Shown: positions 9,003-16,856, counted from the stretch's first letter. The stretch is 33,380 nt of DNA from Candidatus Methanoculleus thermohydrogenotrophicum (GCA_001512375.1 LFRN01000211.1:1-33380); one strand, 5' to 3'. Notes: a model not told the origin generated them from the letters alone. Program-made: numbers and translations.

Positions 9003-9234
9003 TTTATATATCGGCCACTTATCGTCTATTTTCTTAAATTATCAATTTTAAATTGATAATTTGTTGGGCAATTTATTTATATAATGAAATGATTTTTTAT
9101 ACAAATACATGTAGCAGTATAAAATCATTCCGTAAATATTAAGACGATATATGTATATATTTTGGGAAATTATGTATGTTACCGGACTGGCAACTCTGCC
9201 GAGCGGTTTTACTCCAGAAGAGGTGAACGAACAG
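9003..9234 (+). promoter_or_regulatory. AT-rich leader of the pilin gene with two inverted repeats
   Basis: Composition drops sharply to AT-rich from about 9003 to 9180. AAATTATCAATT (9036-9047) and AATTGATAATTT (9051-9062) are a perfect 12-base inverted repeat with a 3-base spacer. AATGATTTTTTATAC (9088-9102) and GTATAAAATCATT (9117-9129) form a second arm pair differing by two T's. Several TATA-like strings (TTTATATA, GATATATG, TATATATT) occur between 9003 and 9165. The region probably holds the promoter and a structured or operator-containing leader of the pilin gene. Which TATA is used cannot be decided. Confidence 0.5.
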
Positions 9235-9681
9235 ATGCTGAAGTTCAAGCAGAATGAAGACGCAGTATCACCGGTGATTGGGGTCATCCTCATGCTCGCC
9301 ATCACGGTGATCCTGGCCGCCACCGTCGCGGTGTTTGTGTTTGGGATGAGTGAGAACGTCGGGACGATGAAGATTGTACGTATCGGTTCAAAACTTGACT
9401 GCGACGACATAGTCCTTACGATCAGCGGAGGCCCGGATCTATCCTCTCTTCAGCGGCTGACTATTACGATGGATGGCAGTCCTGTCAATGTATCCTGCAT
9501 CAATGTATCCTGTATGAGTTGTAAAGACGGAGTAATCGAGGTCGATGACGGAGGGCAATTCAAAGTTGGCGACACGATCAAGATCAACAAGACTGCCATC
9601 AACAAGACTGCTGGAAGAGTCCTCGTTGTCGGCCAGTGGAGCGACGGCGTCGAACAGATTATCGTCGACCGCACCTACTAA
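9235..9681 (+). CDS. Archaeal type IV pilin-like protein (Pilin_N/DUF1628 type)
   Basis: A 148-residue secreted filament subunit. The class III signal reads MLKFKQNEDA, followed by the hydrophobic stretch AVSPVIGVILMLAITVILA that is typical of euryarchaeal adhesive pilins. Cleavage after A10 is inferred, as in the two archaellins of this window, which also have ten residues up to NEDA. ATG 9235 is chosen because AGGTGA lies 8 bases upstream; a longer frame back to 9151 lacks this. The exported domain has four cysteines (C56, C88, C93, C96) and four N-glycosylation sequons in two tandem pairs (N85, N90, N118, N123). It stands alone, behind an AT-rich leader and before a T-run. Confidence 0.88.
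   Translation: MLKFKQNEDAVSPVIGVILMLAITVILAATVAVFVFGMSENVGTMKIVRIGSKLDCDDIVLTISGGPDLSSLQRLTITMDGSPVNVSCINVSCMSCKDGVIEVDDGGQFKVGDTIKINKTAINKTAGRVLVVGQWSDGVEQIIVDRTY
9485..9512 (+). repeat. 15-base tandem duplication inside the pilin gene (first)
   Basis: TCAATGTATCCTG occurs at 9485-9497 and 9500-9512, a period of 15 bases or five codons. Each copy encodes an N-V-S sequon followed by cysteine. Confidence 0.85.
9583..9611 (+). repeat. 15-base tandem duplication inside the pilin gene (second)
   Basis: ATCAACAAGACTGC occurs at 9583-9596 and 9598-9611, again with a period of 15 bases. Each copy encodes an N-K-T sequon. Confidence 0.85.
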
Positions 9682-9683
9682 AC

Positions 9684-9691
9684 TTTTTTTT
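9684..9691 (+). terminator. T-run terminator of the pilin gene
   Basis: Eight consecutive T's begin two bases after the pilin stop codon. Archaeal RNA polymerase terminates at such runs without needing a hairpin. Confidence 0.7.
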
Positions 9692-10247
9692 GTGGGTGAA
9701 CCTGGAAGCAGAACCTGCTGGTTCACCTGTGATCAATGGTCCTCCGCAGGCTGGGGAAGAAGATGATAAGCCCCACCTGCTCGCTCCGGGCGGGTATTGC
9801 CTTCTGCGGGGCTTGATGCCCACCACGGTCCACCACTATGTCGGCGAGACAGGAGAAATCCGCGGCCGTCGCTCAAACTCACTCGTGGGTGAGATGGACC
9901 ACCCGAACCGAGCTCGAATCTCGCTGGTATCAGCAGGAATGCAACCGCATCCACATGAGGCTTTTAAGTTAGCGCGTATAGGGCCTCCTCCTCCCCGATC
10001 CCCCAAAAATGATGTCCATCACAATCCACTGCCTGGAAGAGCAGGCGGTTTCATCTGTGAGGCATGAAACTCTGCCCCATGAGCGTTTCATGTGCAGCGC
10101 TATCTCATGCGAAGAGCGCGGAAGTTCGCGGAGATTATGAACTCTTCCCCTTCGCGCTCTTCGCGTGATGCGGCGGTCCACCCCCTCACGCCCCCGGGAG
10201 TGAGATGAGATCGTCTACAGGATACTCTGGGCGCTTGAGGGATTGCG
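9692..10247. other. Intergenic region with a palindromic repeat
   Basis: About 560 bases between the pilin terminator and the DUF2284 stop hold no convincing gene. An 8-base inverted repeat GGTGAACC/GGTTCACC lies at 9695-9727, just after the T-run. The right part contains a copy of a palindromic repeat described separately (10105-10168). Confidence 0.5.
10105..10168. repeat. Palindromic intergenic repeat, copy 1
   Basis: TCATGCGAAGAGCGCGGAAG (10105-10124) is inversely repeated as CTTCGCGCTCTTCGCGTGA (10150-10168), giving a long imperfect hairpin. The same 19-base right arm recurs exactly at 18983-19001, and related palindromes lie at 18218-18290 and 18318-18391. Confidence 0.75.
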
Positions 10248-10895
10248 TCACTCGATGAGCACGAGCCCTATCGAGGTGACGTTGCCGTGGATGATCTTTC
10301 CGTACTCGAGATCCCTGCAGGGGATAACATGGATGTCCCATCCGGCGTTCCGGGTGGTGGTGAAGACATCGATGCCGGCGGCCTCCATGCTCGGGCGGAC
10401 AAGATCCATGTGCCGACAAAGCCTCCTGATGCTCTCGTCGACGATACCCTCGTGTTCTTCAGCGACACACTGCAGGTGCTCGCAGTATATGCAGGGGTAT
10501 GCCCCGAACCCGAACGCCTTCGGGAAGTCGTCGTAGAAGGCTGTTTTTTCGAGAAAGTGTACCGTGGAGTTCACCCAGAGGATGAGGTCACGAAGGAATG
10601 GGTGGAAATCGAGCGGTATATCATCAGGTTTCAGGTCAGGGTGCCCTGGCACCCCTTCGAACCGCAGGAGGATGCCGGTGCTGTACTCGGCGAGCATCGA
10701 CCTGGTCTCAGCGGGGGTGGGGGAATACGGCGGACAGGACATGTGTTTCCCGTAGCCCTTGCATCCAAACCGGCACTTGAACCGTACCCACTCTGCAACG
10801 ACCACATCATCGGCTGCTATCTGCTGTGCTGCCGCACCGCGTTCCCGTGCAAGGGAGGAGAGTTTATCGATCTCCTCTCGGAGTTCTTGTTTCAC
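10248..10895 (-). CDS. DUF2284 predicted metal-binding protein
   Basis: A 215-residue cytoplasmic protein of the DUF2284 family, which is common in methanogens and anaerobes and has no established function. Two cysteine clusters define it: C41-x3-C45-x8-C54 in the block CRFGCKGYGKHMSCPPYSPT, and C135-x2-C138-x4-C143 in YPCIYCEHLQC, with C160 nearby. These could hold an iron-sulphur cluster or zinc. The start is GTG 10895, with GGTGA six bases upstream. A TATA-like ATAAATA about 45 bases upstream suggests its own promoter. It is a monocistron; the next gene upstream ends at 11077. Confidence 0.87.
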   Translation of the reverse strand: MKQELREEIDKLSSLARERGAAAQQIAADDVVVAEWVRFKCRFGCKGYGKHMSCPPYSPTPAETRSMLAEYSTGILLRFEGVPGHPDLKPDDIPLDFHPFLRDLILWVNSTVHFLEKTAFYDDFPKAFGFGAYPCIYCEHLQCVAEEHEGIVDESIRRLCRHMDLVRPSMEAAGIDVFTTTRNAGWDIHVIPCRDLEYGKIIHGNVTSIGLVLIE

Positions 10896-11076
10896 CTTAC
10901 GTCACCCCGGTGAGAGAGGTATTCTTCCCCTCCAGGTATTTATGGATGTTGCGGGTGGGGTACGGCTCTCGATGCCTCGCGCGTTGCCGCGGAGGCTGTG
11001 TGCTTGCTACAACACCCCCTCACATTCCTCGCGGCAGCGCGTGAGGTAGACCCGGAGGGACAGGATCGGGAGAAGA

Positions 11077-12204
11077 TCATGCCGTCTCCTCCCACCCTGC
11101 GCAGACATCCCGCTGCGGGTCAAGCAGCACATCATGGGGGAGTCCCACAAGCGCGATGGCCGCGAGCGCTCCGATGACGCCCCGACCACCGTAGATGCGA
11201 GCCCCGAACCGTTCGGCTGTCGCTTCAGCCATCTCCCGGGTGACCACTGACTCCCGTGCGCTCCTCCCGTAGGCCCGGAGGTCCCGCGGTACCCGGAACC
11301 CCTCCCTGACCGCGAGACCCCATTCCGGCGATGCCGCCTCGTCAGCGACGAACCGCACGGCGGCCTCCTCGATCCGCAGCACCTGCCCGGGCTCCACCGC
11401 GAGCTCGATATAACTGCAGGAGTTGCCGGCGGTCCGCCCCTCGAGCGCGGGATTGAGCATCACTACCCGGTGACCGATAGGCATGACGCCATCCAGGTTT
11501 GCGAGGTGCTGGAGGAGGGCAAGAGCGAGGGCAAACGTTGCGCCCTCGGTCTCGGTATCGGTATCGTCGACTCCGACAGCGACGTAGGCGAGTGCCCGGG
11601 TGGTCACCTCGCCTTTGACCACCGCCCCCTCGCGGTGGACAGTGACGCCGCAGACACCCTCGGCAAACGAGAGCATATCGGTGAGCGAGTAGGCCGGGCC
11701 GCCGATACATCTGATGTACTGGCGGATGTACCCGTCCTCGTGAAGTACACCGGCGATACCGACCGCCGGTGCGGGATCGAGCCCGACAGTGACATCTCGC
11801 AACCCGAGAGACACCCGTTCCCGGAGCAGGGTTCCGTCACGGTAGACCGACCGCAGGGTGCCCCCGGCACGGGCATGATGGAACTCGCAGAAGGCGGCGC
11901 ACCCTCCACTCATGCACTCGTGGTAAATTTCGACCTGATCGCCGTCGATGGTGGTAAAAACTCGCCTGCAAGCACTCTCAGGCATCGCGCTGCTCGCGGC
12001 ATAGCGGGCGGCATGCCGTCCCCGCTGCTCCTCGGTGAGGACCACGCACCCCTCCTCGATGAGACGGTTCACCCAGTCCTGGACGGTGCTCCGGGGGGTA
12101 CCGGTGGCCTCGGCGACATCGGCCACCGTAAAGTAGCCCGCTTCAAGTGTCATCCGGCGCATCAGCCGCAGATACTGTCTTCTCCGTTCAAGAACCCTGG
12201 ACAT
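11077..12204 (-). CDS. Winged-HTH protein fused to a TiaS-like (agmatinylcytidine synthase-related) module
   Basis: The 375-residue product starts with a helix-turn-helix domain (about 15-70; YFTVADVAEATGTPRSTVQDW). A linker follows with a cysteine/histidine cluster, HECMSGGCAAFCEFHH (C97, C102, C106). The C-terminal part resembles TiaS, which attaches agmatine to C34 of tRNA-Ile2: VGVDDTDTETEGATFALALA (about 211-230), LNPALEGRTAGNS, and near the end GGRGVIGALAAIAL. The OB and Zn-ribbon parts of full TiaS are not seen, so tRNA modification is unlikely to be its role; a small-molecule-sensing regulator is an inference. ATG 12204 overlaps the hom stop by 17 bases, so it is co-translated with hom and the ACT gene. 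Confidence 0.72.
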   Translation of the reverse strand: MSRVLERRRQYLRLMRRMTLEAGYFTVADVAEATGTPRSTVQDWVNRLIEEGCVVLTEEQRGRHAARYAASSAMPESACRRVFTTIDGDQVEIYHECMSGGCAAFCEFHHARAGGTLRSVYRDGTLLRERVSLGLRDVTVGLDPAPAVGIAGVLHEDGYIRQYIRCIGGPAYSLTDMLSFAEGVCGVTVHREGAVVKGEVTTRALAYVAVGVDDTDTETEGATFALALALLQHLANLDGVMPIGHRVVMLNPALEGRTAGNSCSYIELAVEPGQVLRIEEAAVRFVADEAASPEWGLAVREGFRVPRDLRAYGRSARESVVTREMAEATAERFGARIYGGRGVIGALAAIALVGLPHDVLLDPQRDVCAGWEETA

Positions 12205-13174
12205 GCCTGCTCTGGATGTAGAGGAGGTCACCGATCACGGCACTGGCGGTCTCGGTGGAACCTGCACCCCTCCCGATGAACGTGAGGTCGCCCGCGAGGT
12301 CCGCCTCCACAGTGACGGCGTTGAGCGTTCCTTCGACAACAAGGGGGTGGACTTTCGCAACGATCCTCGGCGATACCCGCAGCACTCCGGCCTCGGGGAT
12401 GATCTCGCCGATGAGCCGGATGGTGCAGTCCTGATCTTCTGCGAGCTGCAGGGCCTCGGGCGAGAGAAGGGTGATCCCCGTCCTCTCCACGTCGTCGAGT
12501 GTGGTCTCCATATTAAGGACGGTATTTGCAAGGATGACCAGTTTGATGCCTGCGTCGATCCCTTCGACGTCGTAGGTTGGATCAGCCTCAGCATAGCCGA
12601 GATCCCGCGCCTCAGCAAGGGCCTGCTCGTAGGTGAGGCCTTCTGCGGCCATCCGGGTGAGGATATAGTTGCAGGTGCCATTGAGGACTCCGCAGATCCG
12701 GGTGATGGTATTCCCGGCAAGCCCTTCCTGCATGGCATGGATGAGCGGGATTGCGCCGCAGACGGTCGCCTCGTACTTCAGGAGGACGCCGTTCGCCTCA
12801 GCGAGAGCCCGGAGTCCGGGGTAGTCGAGGGCGATCGGGCCTTTATTCGAGGTGACGACGTGTTTACTGCGCCGGAGGGCTCCCCTGATATGGCTCAGCG
12901 CCGGTTCAGCGGTCCTGACATCTGTCGGGGTCACCTCGACAAGGATGTCGTACTCTGCCTTCTCCACGACATCCATGGGGCTGATGCGCGAGTTGCCGCA
13001 GGGCTCGCCCTGCTCTTTTCTGGTAAGCGCCTCCGCGAGATCGATCCCGCCGGCGTCAATGATCCCGCTCCGCGAGTCGGCAAGCCCGGTGACGGTGATA
13101 TCCAGGCCTTTCGTGAGGATCGCCCGGGCGATGCCCCGGCCAACAGAACCAAAACCCAGGAGTGCGACCCGCAT
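12188..13174 (-). CDS. hom: Homoserine dehydrogenase
   Basis: Reduces aspartate semialdehyde to homoserine with NAD(P)H, on the way to threonine and methionine. The 328-residue protein has the Rossmann loop VALLGFGSVGRGIA (3-16), the family block SNKGPIAL (about 110-117), the signature ICGVLNGTCNYIL and the catalytic region EADPTYDVEGIDAGIKLVILA. It is short and lacks a C-terminal ACT domain; instead a separate ACT protein is encoded directly upstream and overlaps its start by one base (TGATG). This suggests that feedback control is delivered in trans. The stop is overlapped by the HTH-TiaS-like gene. Confidence 0.96.
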   Translation of the reverse strand: MRVALLGFGSVGRGIARAILTKGLDITVTGLADSRSGIIDAGGIDLAEALTRKEQGEPCGNSRISPMDVVEKAEYDILVEVTPTDVRTAEPALSHIRGALRRSKHVVTSNKGPIALDYPGLRALAEANGVLLKYEATVCGAIPLIHAMQEGLAGNTITRICGVLNGTCNYILTRMAAEGLTYEQALAEARDLGYAEADPTYDVEGIDAGIKLVILANTVLNMETTLDDVERTGITLLSPEALQLAEDQDCTIRLIGEIIPEAGVLRVSPRIVAKVHPLVVEGTLNAVTVEADLAGDLTFIGRGAGSTETASAVIGDLLYIQSRHVQGS

Positions 13175-13674
13175 CAGATATCCTCCAGGGGCTCGATGAT
13201 GAGGAGTTTCTTCTGTTCAGCGACGGTGCGCAGGATCCTTATCGCCTTCTTCATCTCGGCACGGGTGGTTGAACGAATGGTGATACGGGCTGAAGACGGG
13301 GAATCTATCGCTGGCATGACCATGGAGAGTTCCGTCACCTCGGCTGAGCCGGTCTTATCGATCTGGTTGACCGTATCCGAGAGGTCGGTGTGCATCAGGT
13401 GCCCGATCATGATCAGCGTACATTCGTAGAGGAGTCGCTCTTCGCCGATGCGCACGACGCTGACACCCTGCTCCCTGAGCAGTTCAAGGAGCCTCTCAAG
13501 CCTTCCTTCCGGCAGCTCGAGCACGATCTGGACGCCCAGTGCCTCTGTGGGCGTTGTGGCCTCCCTCTGGTGGATAACTGCTATGATGTTCCCCCCGACG
13601 GTAGAGATCGGTTTGAGGGCCGCGACCAGCTGCCCGGGCTGGTCTCTCATCTCAAGTTTCATGGATATCCGCAA
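13174..13674 (-). CDS. ACT-domain regulatory protein linked to homoserine dehydrogenase
   Basis: A 166-residue protein whose N-terminal 75 residues form an ACT domain (ISMKLEMRDQPGQLVAAL, then GGNIIAVIHQ). A second alpha/beta segment resembling another ACT unit follows (about 80-160; ITIRSTTRAEMKKAIRIL). ACT domains bind amino acids, and its overlap with hom makes it the probable allosteric subunit sensing threonine or a related end product. The start is TTG 13674: AGGTGG lies five bases upstream, while the internal ATG at 13662 is about 18 bases from it and would cut the first beta strand. It heads the three-gene ACT-hom-HTH/TiaS operon. Confidence 0.85.
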   Translation of the reverse strand: MRISMKLEMRDQPGQLVAALKPISTVGGNIIAVIHQREATTPTEALGVQIVLELPEGRLERLLELLREQGVSVVRIGEERLLYECTLIMIGHLMHTDLSDTVNQIDKTGSAEVTELSMVMPAIDSPSSARITIRSTTRAEMKKAIRILRTVAEQKKLLIIEPLEDI

Positions 13675-13763
13675 AAAACCACCTGGTGAATAATTGACCT
13701 GACGGGATGATAAGCCTTGTACCTCACAGCAGGTTCATCAGCGAGAAGCGCGCCGTGAGTGCT

Positions 13764-13781
13764 CCCCGACTTCAGTTGGGG
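13764..13781 (-). terminator. Hairpin downstream of the DUF169 gene
   Basis: CCCCGAC (13764-13770) pairs with GTTGGGG (13775-13781) around a TTCA loop, with one G-T pair. On the minus strand it follows the DUF169 stop by about 50 bases, after a TTTTT run at 13803-13807. Either may end that transcript. The hairpin also resembles the ends of IS605-type elements, but no transposase lies beside it. Confidence 0.35.
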
Positions 13782-13828
13782 CATTCTGCCGGGTTTCTTC
13801 GTAAAAATAGAGAAGAGAGGTGGCTCCG

Positions 13829-14545
13829 TTACCGCACCGATCCGGGAGCACCGGTGACGATGGTGAGGGCGCGGGCAAACTCGGGGAGGATCTCGGCGGG
13901 GATGCCCATGACCTGTTCGCTGTCCTCGATGCCAGAGAACCGGCGTGAGCCATCGCACCCGAGGGAGTAGTTGATCCTGCCGGTGAGGTAGGGCTGCGCG
14001 GTCGCGTCCGCACAGACCGACTGGATCCCCGACATCGAGGACTCTATCCGCCCGCCGAGCTGATAGAGCGTGGCCTGCGCAAGTTTCAGCATCGCCAGGG
14101 GTTTGGCGACGATGATGACGACATGCGGGTCAAACGGTGTCTTCTCAAGCGGCGCGTAGACCGTCGCGTAGGTCTCAAGTTCAGGAACGTGCGGAACCTG
14201 CTGGATGGTCCGCATGCAGGCGGCCCAGCTCTCAAATTTGCCCAGTTTGAAGTAGAACTCGCCTGTCCGGAGGCTTTTTGTGAGTTCTTTGAGTCCGAGA
14301 GCCCAGGCACCGCCCATGCAGACGTGTTTGTCGGCGGTTGCGTAGAAGATCTCGCCGTCCAGGCGGGCCCTGCTGACCATCTGGCAGTGCCGGACCACAT
14401 CATCGATCGGCTTGATCCCTTCAGGGATGGCTTCCGGGCTTTTTGCGAGTTTCACCGCAACCGGGGAACCTTTCAGGTCAAGGGTCTTCTTCAGTGTCTC
14501 CGCGATCTCCGCGTAGGGGATCTCTGTGCGCATCTGATCTTCCAT
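13829..14545 (-). CDS. DUF169 family protein
   Basis: A 238-residue soluble protein of the DUF169 family (COG2043), frequent in methanogens and other anaerobes and of unknown function. Seen motifs are GSPVAVKL near 26, RHCQMVSRA near 57, KHVCMGGAWALGL near 75, and SVCADATAQPYLTGRINYSL with GCDGSRR near 200. The spaced cysteines suggest cofactor or iron-sulphur binding; some relatives sit near redox or corrinoid genes, though not here. ATG 14545 is preferred over GTG 14557 because GGAGTGA lies eight bases before it. The gene is a monocistron followed by a T-run. Confidence 0.88.
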   Translation of the reverse strand: MEDQMRTEIPYAEIAETLKKTLDLKGSPVAVKLAKSPEAIPEGIKPIDDVVRHCQMVSRARLDGEIFYATADKHVCMGGAWALGLKELTKSLRTGEFYFKLGKFESWAACMRTIQQVPHVPELETYATVYAPLEKTPFDPHVVIIVAKPLAMLKLAQATLYQLGGRIESSMSGIQSVCADATAQPYLTGRINYSLGCDGSRRFSGIEDSEQVMGIPAEILPEFARALTIVTGAPGSVR

Positions 14546-14618
14546 ATTTGTGCTCACTCCATTGGTGAAGTTATCCGGCCCGGTCTCCCATAAAATCTCG
14601 GTTTGGGGTATCAGTGGG

Positions 14619-15431
14619 CTAGAGGTTGCGGAGTTTATAGTTCACCTTCTCAAAGAAGTTTTTTCCGGTATGGACAAAAAGCGCCGGATCAGTGGATTTT
14701 TTGACCGTGACGGTGGCCCCCCTCTCCAGTTCAAACGTGATCTGCCCGTCGATGACAAGGTGTGCAGGTTTTTCGGTCTCGAGAGAGACCTCCAGGTTCC
14801 TTCTGGTACTGATGAGGTGAGGGCGGGATGAGAGCATGTAGGGTGCGAGCGGTATGAGGAGGAAACCCTCGATCTGCGGGTCGACGATCGGTCCTCCTGC
14901 GCTCATGGCGTAGGCGGTCGACCCGGTAGGGGTCGACACGAGAAGGCCGTCAGCCCTGAACCGCTCTGCGAGTATCCCGTCGATCGAGACGGCGAACCGG
15001 AGCATCTTTGCCGGGCGCTCGGTGACGATCACCGCCTCGTTGAGGGCGTCCCCGAGCTGCTTTCCGCCGACGGAGAGGCTGACCCGCATCCGGGGTTCGA
15101 CCTGGAACCCGTCTGTGAGAGAGGCAAAAAATGCGTTTGCTTCGTCAGGCTCCAGGTCGGCAAGGAACCCCACCTCGCCCCAGTTGATACCGAGGAGCGG
15201 AATCTGTCTCCTCATTTTGTAGACGGTGAGGAGGACCGATCCGTCGCCGCCGACGACCACGACCATGTCGCCGGTGATCTCCTCAAAGATGACCCCATCT
15301 CTGCCCAGGCGCTCCGCCGTGCCCTTCTCGAAGGTGACACTGTGTCCCAGGCTTTCGAGATATCGGGCGAGCGACGCGGTGTAGTGGAGTGCCCCCTCAC
15401 CGTCTATGCGCGATACCAGCACGATCTTCAT
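14619..15431 (-). CDS. nadK: NAD kinase
   Basis: Phosphorylates NAD to NADP. The 270-residue protein has the nucleotide-binding GGDGS (61-65), the NE pair of ALNEAVI (N131/E132) and the conserved [14 protein letters not shown] block (161-174), in the usual order and length. GAGGT lies five bases before the ATG. It begins three bases after the stop of a phosphatase gene, so the two are certainly co-transcribed. In Methanocaldococcus jannaschii MJ0917 the same two activities are fused in a single chain, as NADP phosphatase plus NAD kinase. Confidence 0.96.
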   Translation of the reverse strand: MKIVLVSRIDGEGALHYTASLARYLESLGHSVTFEKGTAERLGRDGVIFEEITGDMVVVVGGDGSVLLTVYKMRRQIPLLGINWGEVGFLADLEPDEANAFFASLTDGFQVEPRMRVSLSVGGKQLGDALNEAVIVTERPAKMLRFAVSIDGILAERFRADGLLVSTPTGSTAYAMSAGGPIVDPQIEGFLLIPLAPYMLSSRPHLISTRRNLEVSLETEKPAHLVIDGQITFELERGATVTVKKSTDPALFVHTGKNFFEKVNYKLRNL

Positions 15432-15434
15432 ACT

Positions 15435-16214
15435 TTACCTCAGGTACTCGATGACTTTATTATGCACGATGCCGTTTGTGGCGACGAGGCATCTCCGGAT
15501 AGAGATCTCGTCCGGGAAGACGAGCGTCCTCCCCTCAAGGTCGGAGACGGTCCCCCCCGCCTCCTCACAGATCAGCATCCCCGCCGCCACGTCCGTGACG
15601 CGGAGCGTCCCCCGCACGTCGACGAAGCCGTCGATACGACCACACCCGACATAACAGAGTTCAAGCGCTGATGCGCCGAGGGAACGCCACCGTCGGATCT
15701 TTCGGCCGATCCGGATCAGGTGAGTCGGCTCGAACCTCCGGCTATAGGCGCTCATGGCGCTCTTCTCAAGGAGCGATGTATCAGAGACATGGACAGGGCA
15801 CCCATCGAGGCAGGCCCCCTGACCCCGGATGGCGTGGAACGTCTCGCCCGTGGCGAGGTTCCTGACATATCCCTGCTGGACGATGCCCTCCTCGGCGTAA
15901 GCGATCGAGAGGGCGTAGAACGGGATCCCGACGACAGCGTTGTAGGTACCATCGATCGGGTCGAGGAAGATGGTGCCCCTCTCCCCGCCCATATCGGCAC
16001 ATCCGAGTTCCTCGCTGATCAGGCGCCGGCAGAACGGGTGGTGCGCGAAGTAGTCCACGATAATATCTTCTGCGACCTGATCGATCTTCTTCGTGGGCGT
16101 GCCGTCCGCGCCCATCTTTACGTACTCCCCTGCTTCCGGCGTTCCGATCATGTCAGCCACTGCGTCCCGGACAACCCCTGCGAGGTCGTTACACGCCTGG
16201 ATGAATTCTGTCAA
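15435..16214 (-). CDS. Inositol monophosphatase/fructose-1,6-bisphosphatase family, probable NADP phosphatase
   Basis: A 259-residue magnesium-dependent phosphatase of the archaeal IMPase/FBPase family. Metal ligands appear as SEEL (E68/E69), FLDPIDGT (D85, D88) and TDVAAG (D208, replacing the usual WD). RSLGASALELCYVGCGRIDGF (177-197) is the family's nucleotide-proximal block. Known relatives hydrolyse inositol phosphate, fructose bisphosphate or NADP; the tight coupling to NAD kinase favours NADP phosphatase. It starts at TTG 16214 with GAGGAG just upstream, and an ATAAATA TATA-like box about 35 bases before it. The first gene of a two-gene operon. Confidence 0.9.
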   Translation of the reverse strand: MTEFIQACNDLAGVVRDAVADMIGTPEAGEYVKMGADGTPTKKIDQVAEDIIVDYFAHHPFCRRLISEELGCADMGGERGTIFLDPIDGTYNAVVGIPFYALSIAYAEEGIVQQGYVRNLATGETFHAIRGQGACLDGCPVHVSDTSLLEKSAMSAYSRRFEPTHLIRIGRKIRRWRSLGASALELCYVGCGRIDGFVDVRGTLRVTDVAAGMLICEEAGGTVSDLEGRTLVFPDEISIRRCLVATNGIVHNKVIEYLR

Positions 16215-16244
16215 ACGCTCCTCGCGCCTCCTTCCCTCTTACAA

Positions 16245-16254
16245 TGTATTTATC
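16245..16254 (-). promoter_or_regulatory. TATA-like box of the phosphatase-NAD kinase operon
   Basis: On the minus strand GATAAATACA lies about 35 bases before the TTG start at 16214, which is compatible with a short leader. It is the only AT-rich string in this GC-rich upstream region. Confidence 0.45.
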
Positions 16255-16369
16255 TCTGCAGGGCTCTCGGGCCACGAACGGGTAGACGCTCGCCGTAGGG
16301 GGGAGATGATAGCGGCGCCCTTTCTTCGGGATAGCACACTTTCGCCCTGCATACCTCATCTTAATAAGA

Positions 16370-16849
16370 TTGGAGGTTCCATATGACTGTATCGTATGTT
16401 GCGCGGTTATCGGTACCGGTCGTCACCAGAGGATTGCCGGTCAACGGCTGGATTTCCAGCACCAGCTCTCTTCTCGAGTGGTTCGCGAGAACCAGGCGCC
16501 ATCGGTGGAAACCCTGAACGTGGATGGCAGAAGCCACGCTCTCCGGGGAGCAATCGGCGATGCTGGTTGGAGAACATTTGTCGGGATGTTGAACTGGTAC
16601 AAATCTCGGGAGACAGGAGAGACCCTGCTCCGGGCGGGGATGTTCGAGCCGTCATCAAAGACCTGTTCAGTCTGCGGCTACCGGAAGACCGACCTGACCC
16701 CAAAGGATCGGGAATGGACCTCTCCGGACTGCGGCACCCACCACGACCGCGATATCAACGCCGCAATCAACATCAAAGAGTTTGCACCACCAGGTACGGG
16801 ATGTGGCGTAGGGCCTGCGGACTCGCTCCCGGTGAGAAGGGAACGATAG
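16370..16849 (+). pseudogene. tnpB: IS200/IS605-type TnpB (OrfB), C-terminal remnant
   Basis: Only the last third of a TnpB survives. Homology begins near 16420 with QRIAGQRLDFQHQLSSRVV, continues with the catalytic-Glu block VETLNVDG, TFVGMLNWYK and the zinc-ribbon SSKTCSVCGYRKTDL, and ends with DCGTHHDRDINAAINIKEF, which holds the third RuvC Asp. The first RuvC Asp and the whole N-terminal half are missing. In the second zinc half the expected CPxC reads SPDC, so one ligand is serine. It cannot be an active nuclease. A typical right-end hairpin follows, so the 5' side was lost by deletion. It lies just upstream of aIF5A. Confidence 0.88.
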
Positions 16850-16856
16850 CCGGAAG

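Noticed and set aside
9695-9727. GGTGAACC/GGTTCACC inverted repeat after the pilin terminator
   Set aside because: Considered as a tRNA-like or transposon end (GGTTC recalls the T-loop), but no cloverleaf could be drawn and no element lies beside it.
12203-13429. 408-codon open frame antisense to hom and the ACT gene
   Set aside because: Shadow of two certain genes; no domain or ribosome site.
13764-13781. Hairpin as an IS605 right end or remnant
   Set aside because: Only the hairpin is similar; there is no tnpB or tnpA fragment on either side, so it was listed as a possible terminator instead.
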